Origin: Syntrophomonadaceae bacterium
GTDB taxonomy: Bacteria > Bacillota > Syntrophomonadia > Syntrophomonadales > Syntrophomonadaceae
Direction: 5' to 3'
NCBI GenBank assembly: GCA_028706315.1
Contig: JAQWBP010000013.1
Location: 1 to 50,160 of the forward strand
DNA length: 50,160 nucleotides
The stretch's first letter is position 1; each line of letters starts with the position of its first letter. Positions 41,095-48,611 of the stretch are shown here, one piece after another. A program made the position numbers and the translations under genes. The notes under the pieces are model-generated. The model was not told where the DNA came from, did no database searches, and worked only from the letters and a program-made list of their open reading frames with translations.

Positions 41095-42204
41095 CTATTT
41101 TATCAGAAGTGGACATAATTCTCTACACCTATCACAATAGTTTTTACCTTTGCCAAAAACACAAGAATTAGATTTAGCTCTAGACTTTGCAATTTTTATA
41201 TCTATAGCTGTATCATCATTATTATGGATATCAATGATGTGAGCTGCAATCCTAGCTGTTTTTATAGATTCTATGGTGGACTCAATCGTTGGTCGTCCTC
41301 CTGTATGCTCTTCCCGTGTTACTGCAGCCAAAATATGAGAACATCCTTCTAATCCCATAATTGTAGCTCCAATGGCACTTGAAATATGGTCCATACCCAC
41401 TGCAGCATCAGTAGGTATAGGTCCTAGCGGCATTATTGGAAAACCTGATCTTCTTAATACCCTTGAAATTTCTTTTATATCCTTTGGCCTTGCATGACCA
41501 GGAGATTCTATAATAACACCTACATCGTATTGTGAAATTGCTTTAGCTAATGATATTTGCAATTCTATTTCCATTTTTTGTGCTTTATCATTGCTATCAA
41601 AAATATTTCCTGTTCTAAATGTAGTTCCGATACTAAGAACTACCCCATGCTTTCTTGCATTTGATATAATCTCAGGCAATATTTTTAAATATGCATTTTC
41701 ATCCTTAAACCCGTTTGCTATTAAATCTTTTACTATCATGCCTCCACCACGCGAGGTTATTGGTACCATCCTTTTTTTTGACTCACTAAAAATTTCCTTA
41801 TTTGCAGTTGGATGAATTGTGATTAGACCAACTCCGTACTCCATTTGTTCAATAATTATTTCCAACAGTTCACTAACATCTATTTTATCATTTTTGGTTT
41901 TTACCAAATAAACCGGTAGCGTAGCTGCTACGAATTGTGTTTCATTGGCAACTTTATACCATAATGCATCAGTAATACCTACTTTTTTGGTAGAAAGGTC
42001 AGTAATAATATCTGGTTTTTCCTTTAAATTGATTATAGAATTCAATTTATTCAGTTCATATTCATATTCACTTTCGTGGTTAAACCCTAATAAACTATTA
42101 ACTAAAGTTTTCTTTCCTGGTCCTGCTTCAATAAATCCACTTTTATTTTTTAATCGAACTACGATATTTTTAAAACCCCCTATCCCAGCATCTTCTTGAC
42201 ACAT
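41095..42204 (-). CDS. ThiC-family (phosphomethylpyrimidine synthase-like) radical SAM protein
   Basis: 369 residues. Motifs in ThiC order: DIITDLST (65-72), TIHP (129-132), SRGGG (151-155), LSIGTTFRTGNIFDSNDKAQ (190-209), ESPGH (233-237, against EGPGH in ThiC), PLGPIPTDAAVGMDHISSAIGA (259-280), VTREEHTGG (295-303), AAH (320-322) and a C-terminal Cys cluster C357-x2-C360-x3-C364 like the [4Fe-4S] motif of archaeal-type ThiC. ThiC makes HMP-P from aminoimidazole ribotide; BzaF makes 5-hydroxybenzimidazole. This protein is shorter and diverged, with no thiamin or cobamide genes nearby, so its product is unknown. The ATG at 42204 has a GGAGG site and overlaps the preceding gene by 25 bp, implying coupling. 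Confidence 0.8.
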   Translation of the reverse strand: MCQEDAGIGGFKNIVVRLKNKSGFIEAGPGKKTLVNSLLGFNHESEYEYELNKLNSIINLKEKPDIITDLSTKKVGITDALWYKVANETQFVAATLPVYLVKTKNDKIDVSELLEIIIEQMEYGVGLITIHPTANKEIFSESKKRMVPITSRGGGMIVKDLIANGFKDENAYLKILPEIISNARKHGVVLSIGTTFRTGNIFDSNDKAQKMEIELQISLAKAISQYDVGVIIESPGHARPKDIKEISRVLRRSGFPIMPLGPIPTDAAVGMDHISSAIGATIMGLEGCSHILAAVTREEHTGGRPTIESTIESIKTARIAAHIIDIHNNDDTAIDIKIAKSRAKSNSCVFGKGKNYCDRCRELCPLLIK

Positions 42205-43547
42205 AATATTATATCCTCCACTGAAACATAACCAGCCCTCAATTTTTCAAAGTATTCATGGTCAGTTCTTTTTAAATTCTCTATTATGGGATCTTCAAGA
42301 ATTGTTTTAAGCACCTTGCTATTTAAATCTTCTTTACATTGTATTACAGGTAAGATTTTGCAGTTTCTATCTTTAGCAACTTCAAATTCTGCTTCAGTTC
42401 CCATCCCGCCGTTAAAAATTATAACAACTTGGGTTGAATTCATCAGTTTTGCTCTACTTTTTTTTAGTTCCGGTAATAATGTTGGGTCATTCGAAAAGTT
42501 TGGATTAGCCGCATAAGGATTAGGAAATATCTGAAGCCGATCATTAATATCATATCTATCTTTAATGCATTGCTCTGTAAAAGCAGAAACAACGTCTGCC
42601 CCAATGCCAGATGACTGTCCGCTTATCAAATTTATTTCTCTGTCTTTTGCCAGCAACGCTCCTAAACTATGTGCAATTGGATGTCCTTTCTCATGGGAAC
42701 CAGTTACATATACAGTCTTTCCTCTGGATTTTTGGCTTATTGTGAATAATATACCTTCCAGTTCATTATAATCATCTATTAATAAAGTTGTAATGCCTAA
42801 CCTCTTTAAATCTTTGCACCATAACTTGATTCTTCTTTCTTTTTCCTTACGAATTGCTTCGTTTTCGTCTTGAGGTTTAATATGTATTAAATAATGTTCT
42901 TGAGTATGACCTTGAGCTAATCTTCTTGTAGTAATCATAATGTTTTTAATATTTGGATCCCTATAACTATACCCAATAAATAAAAATGACTTTTTTAGTA
43001 AGTCGTTACATAATCTCTGCGATGTTGCAGGTTTATTATATAAAAAATCTTCATAATCTTCTTGTGTAATAATTATATCTTTATGTTCAGACCCTAATAT
43101 ACATCCGTGTATCTTTAAAATTTCAACATCTGAATTAATTACATTTCTAGAAATTGCATCATCATTAATTTTAACGTCCACAAGAAAATCTGAAAATGCT
43201 CGTTCTAGTAGATTATCGTAATTAGTTGTCCATATTGTTGATACTTTAGTAGTTGAAAGTGCCATATGGTAATTATTTAAGGGAAACTTATGATTACATG
43301 CTTTAGATATTGAATTAATTAAAGGGCCACGATTGCCTGTATATTCATTAACAATATATTGTGCAATCAACGGGAGGTCATCATGTTCATTGTCAATTAC
43401 TATGCCTAAATCATCTGCTAGCGGTTTGAGCAATTCAAACCAATCAACTGCGGTTGATGGTTTAGATATTCCACTACCAACAAAAATTACTCCCCTATTT
43501 TCGTATAATGCATCAGATATTTTATTAATAAAGGTTTCTTTATTCAA
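42180..43547 (-). CDS. SIR2-SLOG protein, ThsA-like NADase
   Basis: 455 residues in two parts. Residues 1 to about 270 are a SIR2 domain with GSGIS (24-28), TTNYD with Asn109, KIHG with His147 and FIGYSYRD (190-197). Residues about 278-455 are a SLOG Rossmann domain with VYVTGSHEKGHP, ISGQSSGIGADVV and FNGGMGTEAEFE (378-389). The architecture, length and catalytic Asn/His placement match Thoeris ThsA, an NAD+-degrading effector switched on when its SLOG domain binds a cyclic ADP-ribose variant. No TIR-domain partner (ThsB) is in the window. It starts at a TTG (43547) with an AGGTG site, 10 bp after dfrA, and overlaps the ThiC-like gene. ThsA-like activity is inference. Confidence 0.85.
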   Translation of the reverse strand: MNKETFINKISDALYENRGVIFVGSGISKPSTAVDWFELLKPLADDLGIVIDNEHDDLPLIAQYIVNEYTGNRGPLINSISKACNHKFPLNNYHMALSTTKVSTIWTTNYDNLLERAFSDFLVDVKINDDAISRNVINSDVEILKIHGCILGSEHKDIIITQEDYEDFLYNKPATSQRLCNDLLKKSFLFIGYSYRDPNIKNIMITTRRLAQGHTQEHYLIHIKPQDENEAIRKEKERRIKLWCKDLKRLGITTLLIDDYNELEGILFTISQKSRGKTVYVTGSHEKGHPIAHSLGALLAKDREINLISGQSSGIGADVVSAFTEQCIKDRYDINDRLQIFPNPYAANPNFSNDPTLLPELKKSRAKLMNSTQVVIIFNGGMGTEAEFEVAKDRNCKILPVIQCKEDLNSKVLKTILEDPIIENLKRTDHEYFEKLRAGYVSVEDIILCVKKMLG

Positions 43548-43557
43548 TCTGTTACAC

Positions 43558-44049
43558 CTACTTATTTTTTATATATTTTAAAAACCTATAATAAATATCT
43601 TGATAAATGTGAGGACTACTTGCAGTCACTGGTGTCCAAGATTCGCTCCTATCTAAATCAACAAAATATTTATCCGCAACATATTTACTTTCTATCTTAG
43701 TCACATATGCTTCAGTGCAAAACGGCAAAAGCTGGGAATAAATTGATTCTCCACCTATTACAAAAATATCATCATTATTATACTTTTCTAGTTCGAAGAA
43801 TAGTTCGTTTAGGGAATGGCAAATCGTTACTTTTTTATTATCAAAGCACTTATGCTTGCTCAACACAATATTTATCCTGTCTTTCAGTGGTTGTTTTCCT
43901 GGCAATGATTCAAATGTTTCTCTACCCATAATTACAACTTTACCTAAAGTCATCTGCTTAAAAAACTTCATATCCTCCGGTATGCGTTGTAATAATTTAC
44001 CTCTATATCCAATTCCCCAGTCCGAATCAACGGCAACAATAACTTTCAT
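43558..44049 (-). CDS. dfrA: Dihydrofolate reductase
   Basis: Reduces dihydrofolate to tetrahydrofolate with NADPH. The start was set at the ATG at 44049 (MKVIVAVDSDWGIGYRGKLLQRIPEDMKFF) after an AGGAG site; the open frame extends 8 codons upstream. The 163 residues have the WGIG loop, the PEDMKFF substrate helix, the VVIMGRETFESLPG cofactor motif and IFVIGGESIY. It lies 13 bp after thyA, whose reaction produces dihydrofolate, and 10 bp before the SIR2 gene. The region is A+T-rich compared with its flanks. Confidence 0.96.
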   Translation of the reverse strand: MKVIVAVDSDWGIGYRGKLLQRIPEDMKFFKQMTLGKVVIMGRETFESLPGKQPLKDRINIVLSKHKCFDNKKVTICHSLNELFFELEKYNNDDIFVIGGESIYSQLLPFCTEAYVTKIESKYVADKYFVDLDRSESWTPVTASSPHIYQDIYYRFLKYIKNK

Positions 44050-44062
44050 TATGCTCTCCTTT

Positions 44063-44893
44063 TCAAATAGCAACAGGAATATTTTTAATTTGTGGACCGC
44101 TTTGATAATTCTCTAATACAAAATCCGTAACCTTGAAGTCATAAAAGTCTTTTATATCAGGATTAATTAATAATTTTGGTGCTGGATAAGGGGTCCTTTG
44201 GATTAATTCTTCTACTAACGGTACATGTCTATCGTATATATGAGCATCCGCAATAACATGTACAAGTTCCCCAGCCTCTAAGTTACTTACTTGTGCTAAC
44301 ATATATACAAGAATTGCATACTGGGATACGTTCCAGTTATTTGCAACTAGTATGTCTTGAGAGCGTTGATTTAATATGGCATTAATCTTTCTTCCGGTAA
44401 CATTAAAAGTCATACTATATGCACAAGGATATAAATTCATTTCATGCAAGTCATTATGATTATACATATTAGCTATAATCCTTCTACTATATGGATTATT
44501 TTTTAAATCATATAATACTCTATCAACTTGATCAAATACCCCTTCAGCGTACTTATGCTTGATACTCAATTGATATCCATATGCTTTTCCTATCGACCCT
44601 TCCTCATTAGCCCAACTAGTCCAAATACCACTATTAAGGTCCTTAATATTATTGGATTTCTTTTGCCATATCCATAGTAGCTCATCGATTGCAGCATTTA
44701 AATTAGTCGGTCTTAATGTCAAAATTGGGAACTCTTGAGAAAGGTCATATCTATTAACAACGCCAAATTTTTTAATAGTATGTGCTGGTATACCATCCTC
44801 CCATTTTGCTCTTACAACCTCACCTTCAGAAGAAAATCCATTTTCAAGAATATCCTTACACATTGAAATAAAAATGTCATCTGCTTTACTCAC
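44063..44893 (-). CDS. thyA: Thymidylate synthase ThyA
   Basis: Converts dUMP to dTMP using methylene-tetrahydrofolate, yielding dihydrofolate. The start was set at the GTG at 44893 (MSKADDIFISMCKDILENG) because AGAGGTG lies at proper distance; an ATG six codons earlier lacks a site. The 276 residues include the arginine pair NPYSRRII, the active-site cysteine in NLYPCAYSMTFNV, the dUMP-binding LNQRSQDILVANNWN and the folate-side DAHIYDRHVP. It belongs to the clostridial ThyA type with PCAYS rather than PCH. It opens the cassette that disrupted thyX. Confidence 0.96.
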   Translation of the reverse strand: MSKADDIFISMCKDILENGFSSEGEVVRAKWEDGIPAHTIKKFGVVNRYDLSQEFPILTLRPTNLNAAIDELLWIWQKKSNNIKDLNSGIWTSWANEEGSIGKAYGYQLSIKHKYAEGVFDQVDRVLYDLKNNPYSRRIIANMYNHNDLHEMNLYPCAYSMTFNVTGRKINAILNQRSQDILVANNWNVSQYAILVYMLAQVSNLEAGELVHVIADAHIYDRHVPLVEELIQRTPYPAPKLLINPDIKDFYDFKVTDFVLENYQSGPQIKNIPVAI

Positions 44894-44912
44894 AATAGAC
44901 ACCTCTTTCATG

Positions 44913-44933
44913 CTAGTTTCTTTGGGAACTAAT
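44913..44933 (-). repeat. Direct repeat copy 2, upstream of thyA
   Basis: The 21-bp plus-strand word CTAGTTTCTTTGGGAACTAAT nearly matches a 21-bp word at 45293-45313. The dyad TAGTT..AACTA is present in both. It brackets the transposase remnant with copy 1 and touches the thyA 5' end. Confidence 0.75.
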
Positions 44934-44942
44934 CAAGCAACA

Positions 44943-45206
44943 TCATGCATACATTAACTGCCTTAAGGCTGTTTCATAGTCCAAGCCTTGTATTTCTTCG
45001 CAGAGAAGGAAGAATGGTTCCCCAAAACTGCGTGAATCTTGGTTGTGACATCGTTCCCGTTCCAACAGAATGTATCTGCTGAAAACTATCGTTGTATGGG
45101 GAATGAGCATGTTATAACTCCTGCCCTGATACTCGATTCTAAGTTTCGAAAGACTTTTTGAAGCCTTGAAGAGGACTTCAATCTTCCAGCGCATACCGTA
45201 AATGCT
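44943..45206 (-). pseudogene. IS4-family transposase remnant (C-terminal part)
   Basis: The frame reads IYGMRWKIEVLFKASKSLSKL and continues for about 80 residues to LDYETALRQLMYA. It has the IS4 signature Y-x2-R-x3-E-x6-K, including the last catalytic glutamate. The rest of the transposase, including the two catalytic aspartates, is absent; only short out-of-frame scraps remain to about 45289. It lies between mrnC and thyA, at the entry side of the accessory island, and suggests an IS took part in, or later invaded, the insertion. Confidence 0.85.
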
Positions 45207-45412
45207 AAGGTAAATAATTGCTTAAGGCGGATTGAAAGGATGTATTGTAAAATCTGAGAGCTTAATAGGAAGGATTTTTTGATAGTCAATTACTAGTTCA
45301 CTTTGGAACTAATTTTTTTATTTCATCCTCAGTTTTAATAATCTCCCGAGTCTTAATGGATACATACGTGCAGCCTATCTACCCTCCATAGAAATGTTAA
45401 CTTGAACAATAT
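45207..45412 (-). other. Degraded sequence between IS remnant and mrnC
   Basis: About 200 bp without an intact gene. It holds possible further transposase debris, direct repeat copy 1 (45293-45313) and a short frame of 26 codons reading into the repeat. I see no full thyX start here, so the missing N-terminal half of thyX is not retained in recognisable form. Confidence 0.5.
45293..45313 (-). repeat. Direct repeat copy 1, mrnC side
   Basis: The 21-bp plus-strand word beginning CTAGTTCACTTTGG and ending AACTAAT contains the 6-bp dyad TAGTTC-N6-GAACTA. With copy 2 about 380 bp away it flanks the IS4 remnant. The two differ by one gap each and one or two substitutions. Confidence 0.75.
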
Positions 45413-45859
45413 TTATGGTGATGGAGCTTCATCCGCGTAAAGCCCAGCATCACCATCATTATCACATTCAACATCCATAGCCTTATCAACTAGGTATATT
45501 AACCTTTCTTCATCACCTTTAAGATACAGGTAGCCCAGCAGGGCTTCAAAACCAGTACTCATCCTGTAATCTACCAGGTCAGCATGTTTAGGCGGTGTAC
45601 TCTTGGCATTACGGCCCCTTTTTACAATATCCTGTTCATTTTGATCTAATTCATCAAATATCTGCCTGATAACTCGTGCCTGGCTTTCGGCTTTTACTAG
45701 TTCAACTGTATCATGATGAATATCTTTAACTTTCCGGTTTCCTCCTGCAACTATATGGGTCCTGACGACTAATTCAAACACCGCATCCCCAATATAGGCA
45801 AGTATTACCGGCGAATACTCTTTAATGGTACTTTCATCCACCAGTTTATGCTTCAGCAA
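45413..45859 (-). CDS. mrnC: Mini-ribonuclease 3
   Basis: RNase III-like enzyme without a dsRNA-binding domain that matures 23S rRNA ends. The catalytic helix EYSPVILAYIGDAVFELVVR (from about residue 14) carries the Asp/Glu site and the protein ends after the second helix pair. The start is uncertain: the open frame extends to 45907, but a TTG at 45859 gives about 148 residues and a shorter overlap with cysS. It lies between cysS and thyX in the conserved clostridial order. Confidence 0.93.
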   Translation of the reverse strand: MLKHKLVDESTIKEYSPVILAYIGDAVFELVVRTHIVAGGNRKVKDIHHDTVELVKAESQARVIRQIFDELDQNEQDIVKRGRNAKSTPPKHADLVDYRMSTGFEALLGYLYLKGDEERLIYLVDKAMDVECDNDGDAGLYADEAPSP

Positions 45860-47444
45860 ACTTCCATCTAACTCCTTCCCTGGTATCCTCCAAGATAATT
45901 CCCTCATCTTTCAGGCTATCTCTAATATAATCAGCTTTATCGTAGGCTTTATCTTGCTTAAATTTATTCCGTAAGTCAATAAGGTTTTCAATTAGTATCC
46001 CCATTTCAGGAAGGTTTTCATAACGGAACCTGCTGCCTGAATCATTATCTTCCACACTAATACCCAGATTTTTAAGAAAATCTCTGATATTATCTGCCAA
46101 CTGGTAATCCCGATCCTTACGTGCGTTCTGCCTTAATCTGGCCATTATACCAAGTATCTTCTCAATCAGAACTTCTTCATCCTTATTATCGGTAAAGAAA
46201 ATGCCTAATACATCACCTAGCTCTTTTAAAACTGCAGCAGCTTTTTTGACTGCAGCCCGTTCTGCAGCATTATTGTGGTCCGCAACAGCTATATAAGCAT
46301 TTATGCTGTGCGATATCTCAAACAGATACCCTATAGCTCTGGCCGTGTTAAAGTCATCATCCATAGCCTCGATAAACTTGTCTTCCAATTCATTGATCCT
46401 AGTGAGTAACTGCTCGGGGTTTTCCCCAACTATAGCTGTTTCGCCAGCATCCCCAGTAATAAACTCTTCTGCCAGAACCATTGTAGTTTTTAACCTTCCT
46501 AGTGCCTTACGCGCTTCCTCTAACTTACCATCGTCAAAATCAAGTGGACTGCGGTAGTGGGTTGCTATTAGGTAGAAACGCACTACATCAGCCGGATATT
46601 TATCGAGTATATCGCGTAAAACAAAGAAATTACCCAGGGATTTAGACATTTTTTCATTGTTAACGGTGATAAATCCGTTGTGTATCCAGTAATTCACAAA
46701 AGGTTTGCCCGTATATGCTTCAGCCTGAGCTATTTCATTCTCATGATGAGGGAAAATTAAGTCGCTGCCTCCCCCGTGAATATCAAAGGTGTCACCCAGG
46801 TATTTAGTCGACATCACCGAGCATTCTATATGCCATCCCGGTCTGCCCTTACCCCAGGGACTCTCCCAGTATGGTTCGCCTTTTTTCGCTGCTTTCCACA
46901 AGGCAAAATCCATAGGGTCCTCTTTGCGCTCATCAACTGCTATCCGAGCCCCGGCCACCATATCTTCCAATGATCTGCCCGACAATTTTCCATAGTCTTT
47001 AAAGGCCCTGACCCGGTAATAAACATCGCCTTCTACTTCATAGGCAAACCCTTTTTCAATCAGCGTATCTATTACTTTAATTATATCGGGTATATGCTGG
47101 CTAACCCGGGGATGGATATCCGCCCTTATTACATTAAGAGCATCAGCATCTTTAAAATATTCTTCAATATAGCATCCTGCCATCTCAACCGGATCCCGGC
47201 CTTCTTCGATAGCACGGTTAATTATCTTATCATCGACATCAGTAAAATTCTGGACGTATTTAACATCATAACCTTTGAATCTCAGATAACGGCGCACCGT
47301 ATCAAATATGACTAGCGGCCGGCCATTACCCAGGTGGATATAGTTATAAGTCGTAGGCCCGCAAACATAAATACCAACTTTCTCAGGTTCTATAGTTTTT
47401 AATTCCTCTTTGCGGCCACTCAGCGTATTATAAACGCGTAACAT
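45846..47444 (-). CDS. cysS: Cysteinyl-tRNA synthetase with duplicated C-terminal module
   Basis: Charges tRNA-Cys. At 532 residues it is about 60 longer than usual. The Rossmann core has the zinc cysteine of YVCGPTTYN, HLGN (class I HIGH-type), GWHIECS, HHENEIAQ and KMSKSLGNF. The extra length comes from a tandem repeat of the C-terminal anticodon-binding module: about 430-480 (RLRQNARKDRDYQLADNIRD...) and about 482-532 (DLRNKFKQDKAYDKADYIRD...GIILEDTREGVRW). It starts in a TAATG overlap with cysE and is under the Cys T-box. Confidence 0.96.
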   Translation of the reverse strand: MLRVYNTLSGRKEELKTIEPEKVGIYVCGPTTYNYIHLGNGRPLVIFDTVRRYLRFKGYDVKYVQNFTDVDDKIINRAIEEGRDPVEMAGCYIEEYFKDADALNVIRADIHPRVSQHIPDIIKVIDTLIEKGFAYEVEGDVYYRVRAFKDYGKLSGRSLEDMVAGARIAVDERKEDPMDFALWKAAKKGEPYWESPWGKGRPGWHIECSVMSTKYLGDTFDIHGGGSDLIFPHHENEIAQAEAYTGKPFVNYWIHNGFITVNNEKMSKSLGNFFVLRDILDKYPADVVRFYLIATHYRSPLDFDDGKLEEARKALGRLKTTMVLAEEFITGDAGETAIVGENPEQLLTRINELEDKFIEAMDDDFNTARAIGYLFEISHSINAYIAVADHNNAAERAAVKKAAAVLKELGDVLGIFFTDNKDEEVLIEKILGIMARLRQNARKDRDYQLADNIRDFLKNLGISVEDNDSGSRFRYENLPEMGILIENLIDLRNKFKQDKAYDKADYIRDSLKDEGIILEDTREGVRWKFAEA

Positions 47445-48106
47445 TAAACAGCTACCCCTCTTTCATGTACTTCCAGGCGTTTTTCTAATTCTTGAATTTT
47501 AGCTTCCATAGCTGCCAATGTATCTGCTATCGGGTCAGGAAGCATGTGATGTTCAAGGTCCACCTGCACTTTGCCATTCTCCACCTTAAGCCCATCACGA
47601 ACTACTATCCTGCCAGGTACACCAACAACCGTGCAGTTAGAAGGAACACTTCTTAAAACAACTGATCCTCCACCAATTTTAACATTATCTCCTACTGTAA
47701 AGGAACCTAATACTTTAGCACCCGCACTAATAGTAACATTATTGCCAACCGTAGGATGACGTTTCCCTTTTTCCTTGCCGGTCCCCCCCAGGGTAACTCC
47801 CTGGTATATGGTAACATTGTCTCCTACTTCTGCGGTTTCACCAATAACTACGCCACTACCATGGTCAATAAAAAATCCTTCTCCTATTTTAGCCCCCGGA
47901 TGTATTTCTATTCCCGTGCAAAATCGGCTTATGTGCGATATTAGCCTGCTCAAGAAAAAGCATTTTTTGCGATAGAAAAAATGTGCGATACGATGATTAA
48001 TAATCGCATGGAAACCAGGATAACAAAATATTACCTCTAGAACACTTTTGGCTGCCGGATCTCTCTCAAAAACTACTTTTATTTCTTTCTTAAGTCTTGA
48101 GAACAT
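47444..48106 (-). CDS. cysE: Serine O-acetyltransferase
   Basis: First step of cysteine synthesis: acetyl-CoA + serine to O-acetylserine. The 220 residues have the N-terminal helical part ([25 protein letters not shown]-type, about 25-49) and a left-handed beta-helix hexapeptide domain ([31 protein letters not shown], about 65-95) with the catalytic His-Asp pair. It is the first gene after the Cys T-box, so cysteine starvation probably raises it together with cysS. Confidence 0.96.
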   Translation of the reverse strand: MFSRLKKEIKVVFERDPAAKSVLEVIFCYPGFHAIINHRIAHFFYRKKCFFLSRLISHISRFCTGIEIHPGAKIGEGFFIDHGSGVVIGETAEVGDNVTIYQGVTLGGTGKEKGKRHPTVGNNVTISAGAKVLGSFTVGDNVKIGGGSVVLRSVPSNCTVVGVPGRIVVRDGLKVENGKVQVDLEHHMLPDPIADTLAAMEAKIQELEKRLEVHERGVAV

Positions 48107-48134
48107 TTTGAACCTTCCTTTCTATGATTTATTA

Positions 48135-48174
48135 AATTAAAAAAGCCTTTCATCTCATTAGAGACGAAAGGCTT
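48135..48174 (-). terminator. T-box terminator
   Basis: Hairpin with arms 48143-48156 and 48161-48174 (14 bp, one G-U) followed by a T-rich run on the minus strand. It lies between the T-box motif and cysE and is the regulated terminator of the leader. Confidence 0.9.
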
Positions 48175-48404
48175 ATACTTCCGTGGTTCCACTCTTGTTG
48201 AGTATTATAGTAAATTATAATACTCCCCTCATACTAACTAACGGTTGTTAACCGGGTATACCTACTAGAATTTCAGCATACCTGCTCCTGGGCGCAATTT
48301 CGGACGAACTTCATACTGTGAAAAGGCTCTCAGCCGGTGACCCTTTCTTTCTGTTAGCGATTGAACTCCTACTTATCCCATTCTCAGCATTTATATATGT
48401 GATT
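48135..48404 (-). promoter_or_regulatory. Cysteine T-box leader of cysE-cysS
   Basis: The T-box motif AGAGTGGAACCACGG (48181-48195) pairs with the tRNA acceptor end through TGGA. A long stem I, with an AG-bulge-type segment, lies upstream, and a TGC (Cys) triplet in the proposed specifier position reads GTATGCTGA. A terminator that competes with the antiterminator follows. Uncharged tRNA-Cys should prevent termination. The specifier choice was made by eye; the T-box identity is strong. Confidence 0.9.
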
Positions 48405-48410
48405 ACTAAA

Positions 48411-48439
48411 ATTATATAGACGTAAAGCCAAACTGTCAA
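48411..48439 (-). promoter_or_regulatory. Promoter of the cys operon
   Basis: Perfect minus-strand TTGACA (48434-48439) and TATAAT (48411-48416) with 17-nt spacing. The predicted transcript start is near 48404, at the start of the T-box leader. Confidence 0.92.
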
Positions 48440-48520
48440 CTACCCTTGTGAAATATTTTACAAAAGACGCAGACAGCCACAGACTTTTATGACTTACGCA
48501 GACTTTTTTATTAAATATAT

Positions 48521-48559
48521 ATAACTCAACAAAAGTGTAAGACACTTTTGTTGAGTTAT
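48521..48559. terminator. Hairpin after gltX, possible terminator
   Basis: An 18-bp perfect inverted repeat (arms 48521-48538 and 48542-48559) with a 3-nt loop lies 50 bp past the gltX stop codon. There is no uninterrupted T-run, though A/T-rich sequence follows. It is the only barrier between gltX and the cys promoter. Confidence 0.65.
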
Positions 48560-48611
48560 TATAAGCTCGTGAACTCCATATAGTAAGTGAGGGATTATCC
48601 CTTGTTTTCTT

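Noticed and set aside
42205-42300. Search for a TPP riboswitch upstream of the ThiC-like gene
   Set aside because: The upstream DNA is the coding end of the SIR2-SLOG gene and shows no THI-box motifs.
44063-44893. ThyA considered as a dUMP/dCMP hydroxymethylase variant because of the PCAYS active site
   Set aside because: The whole sequence matches the ordinary clostridial ThyA type as I recall it, including the PCAYS wording and the LNQRSQDIL segment.
45340-45400. 26-codon frame ending KTREIIKTEDEIKKLVPK as the missing start of thyX
   Set aside because: It does not resemble ThyX N-termini, has an in-frame stop just upstream and no start codon with a ribosome binding site.
41095-45412. Search for a TIR-domain (ThsB) or integrase gene in the island
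   Set aside because: All frames longer than about 60 codons were assigned or are shadows; none resembles TIR or recombinase proteins.
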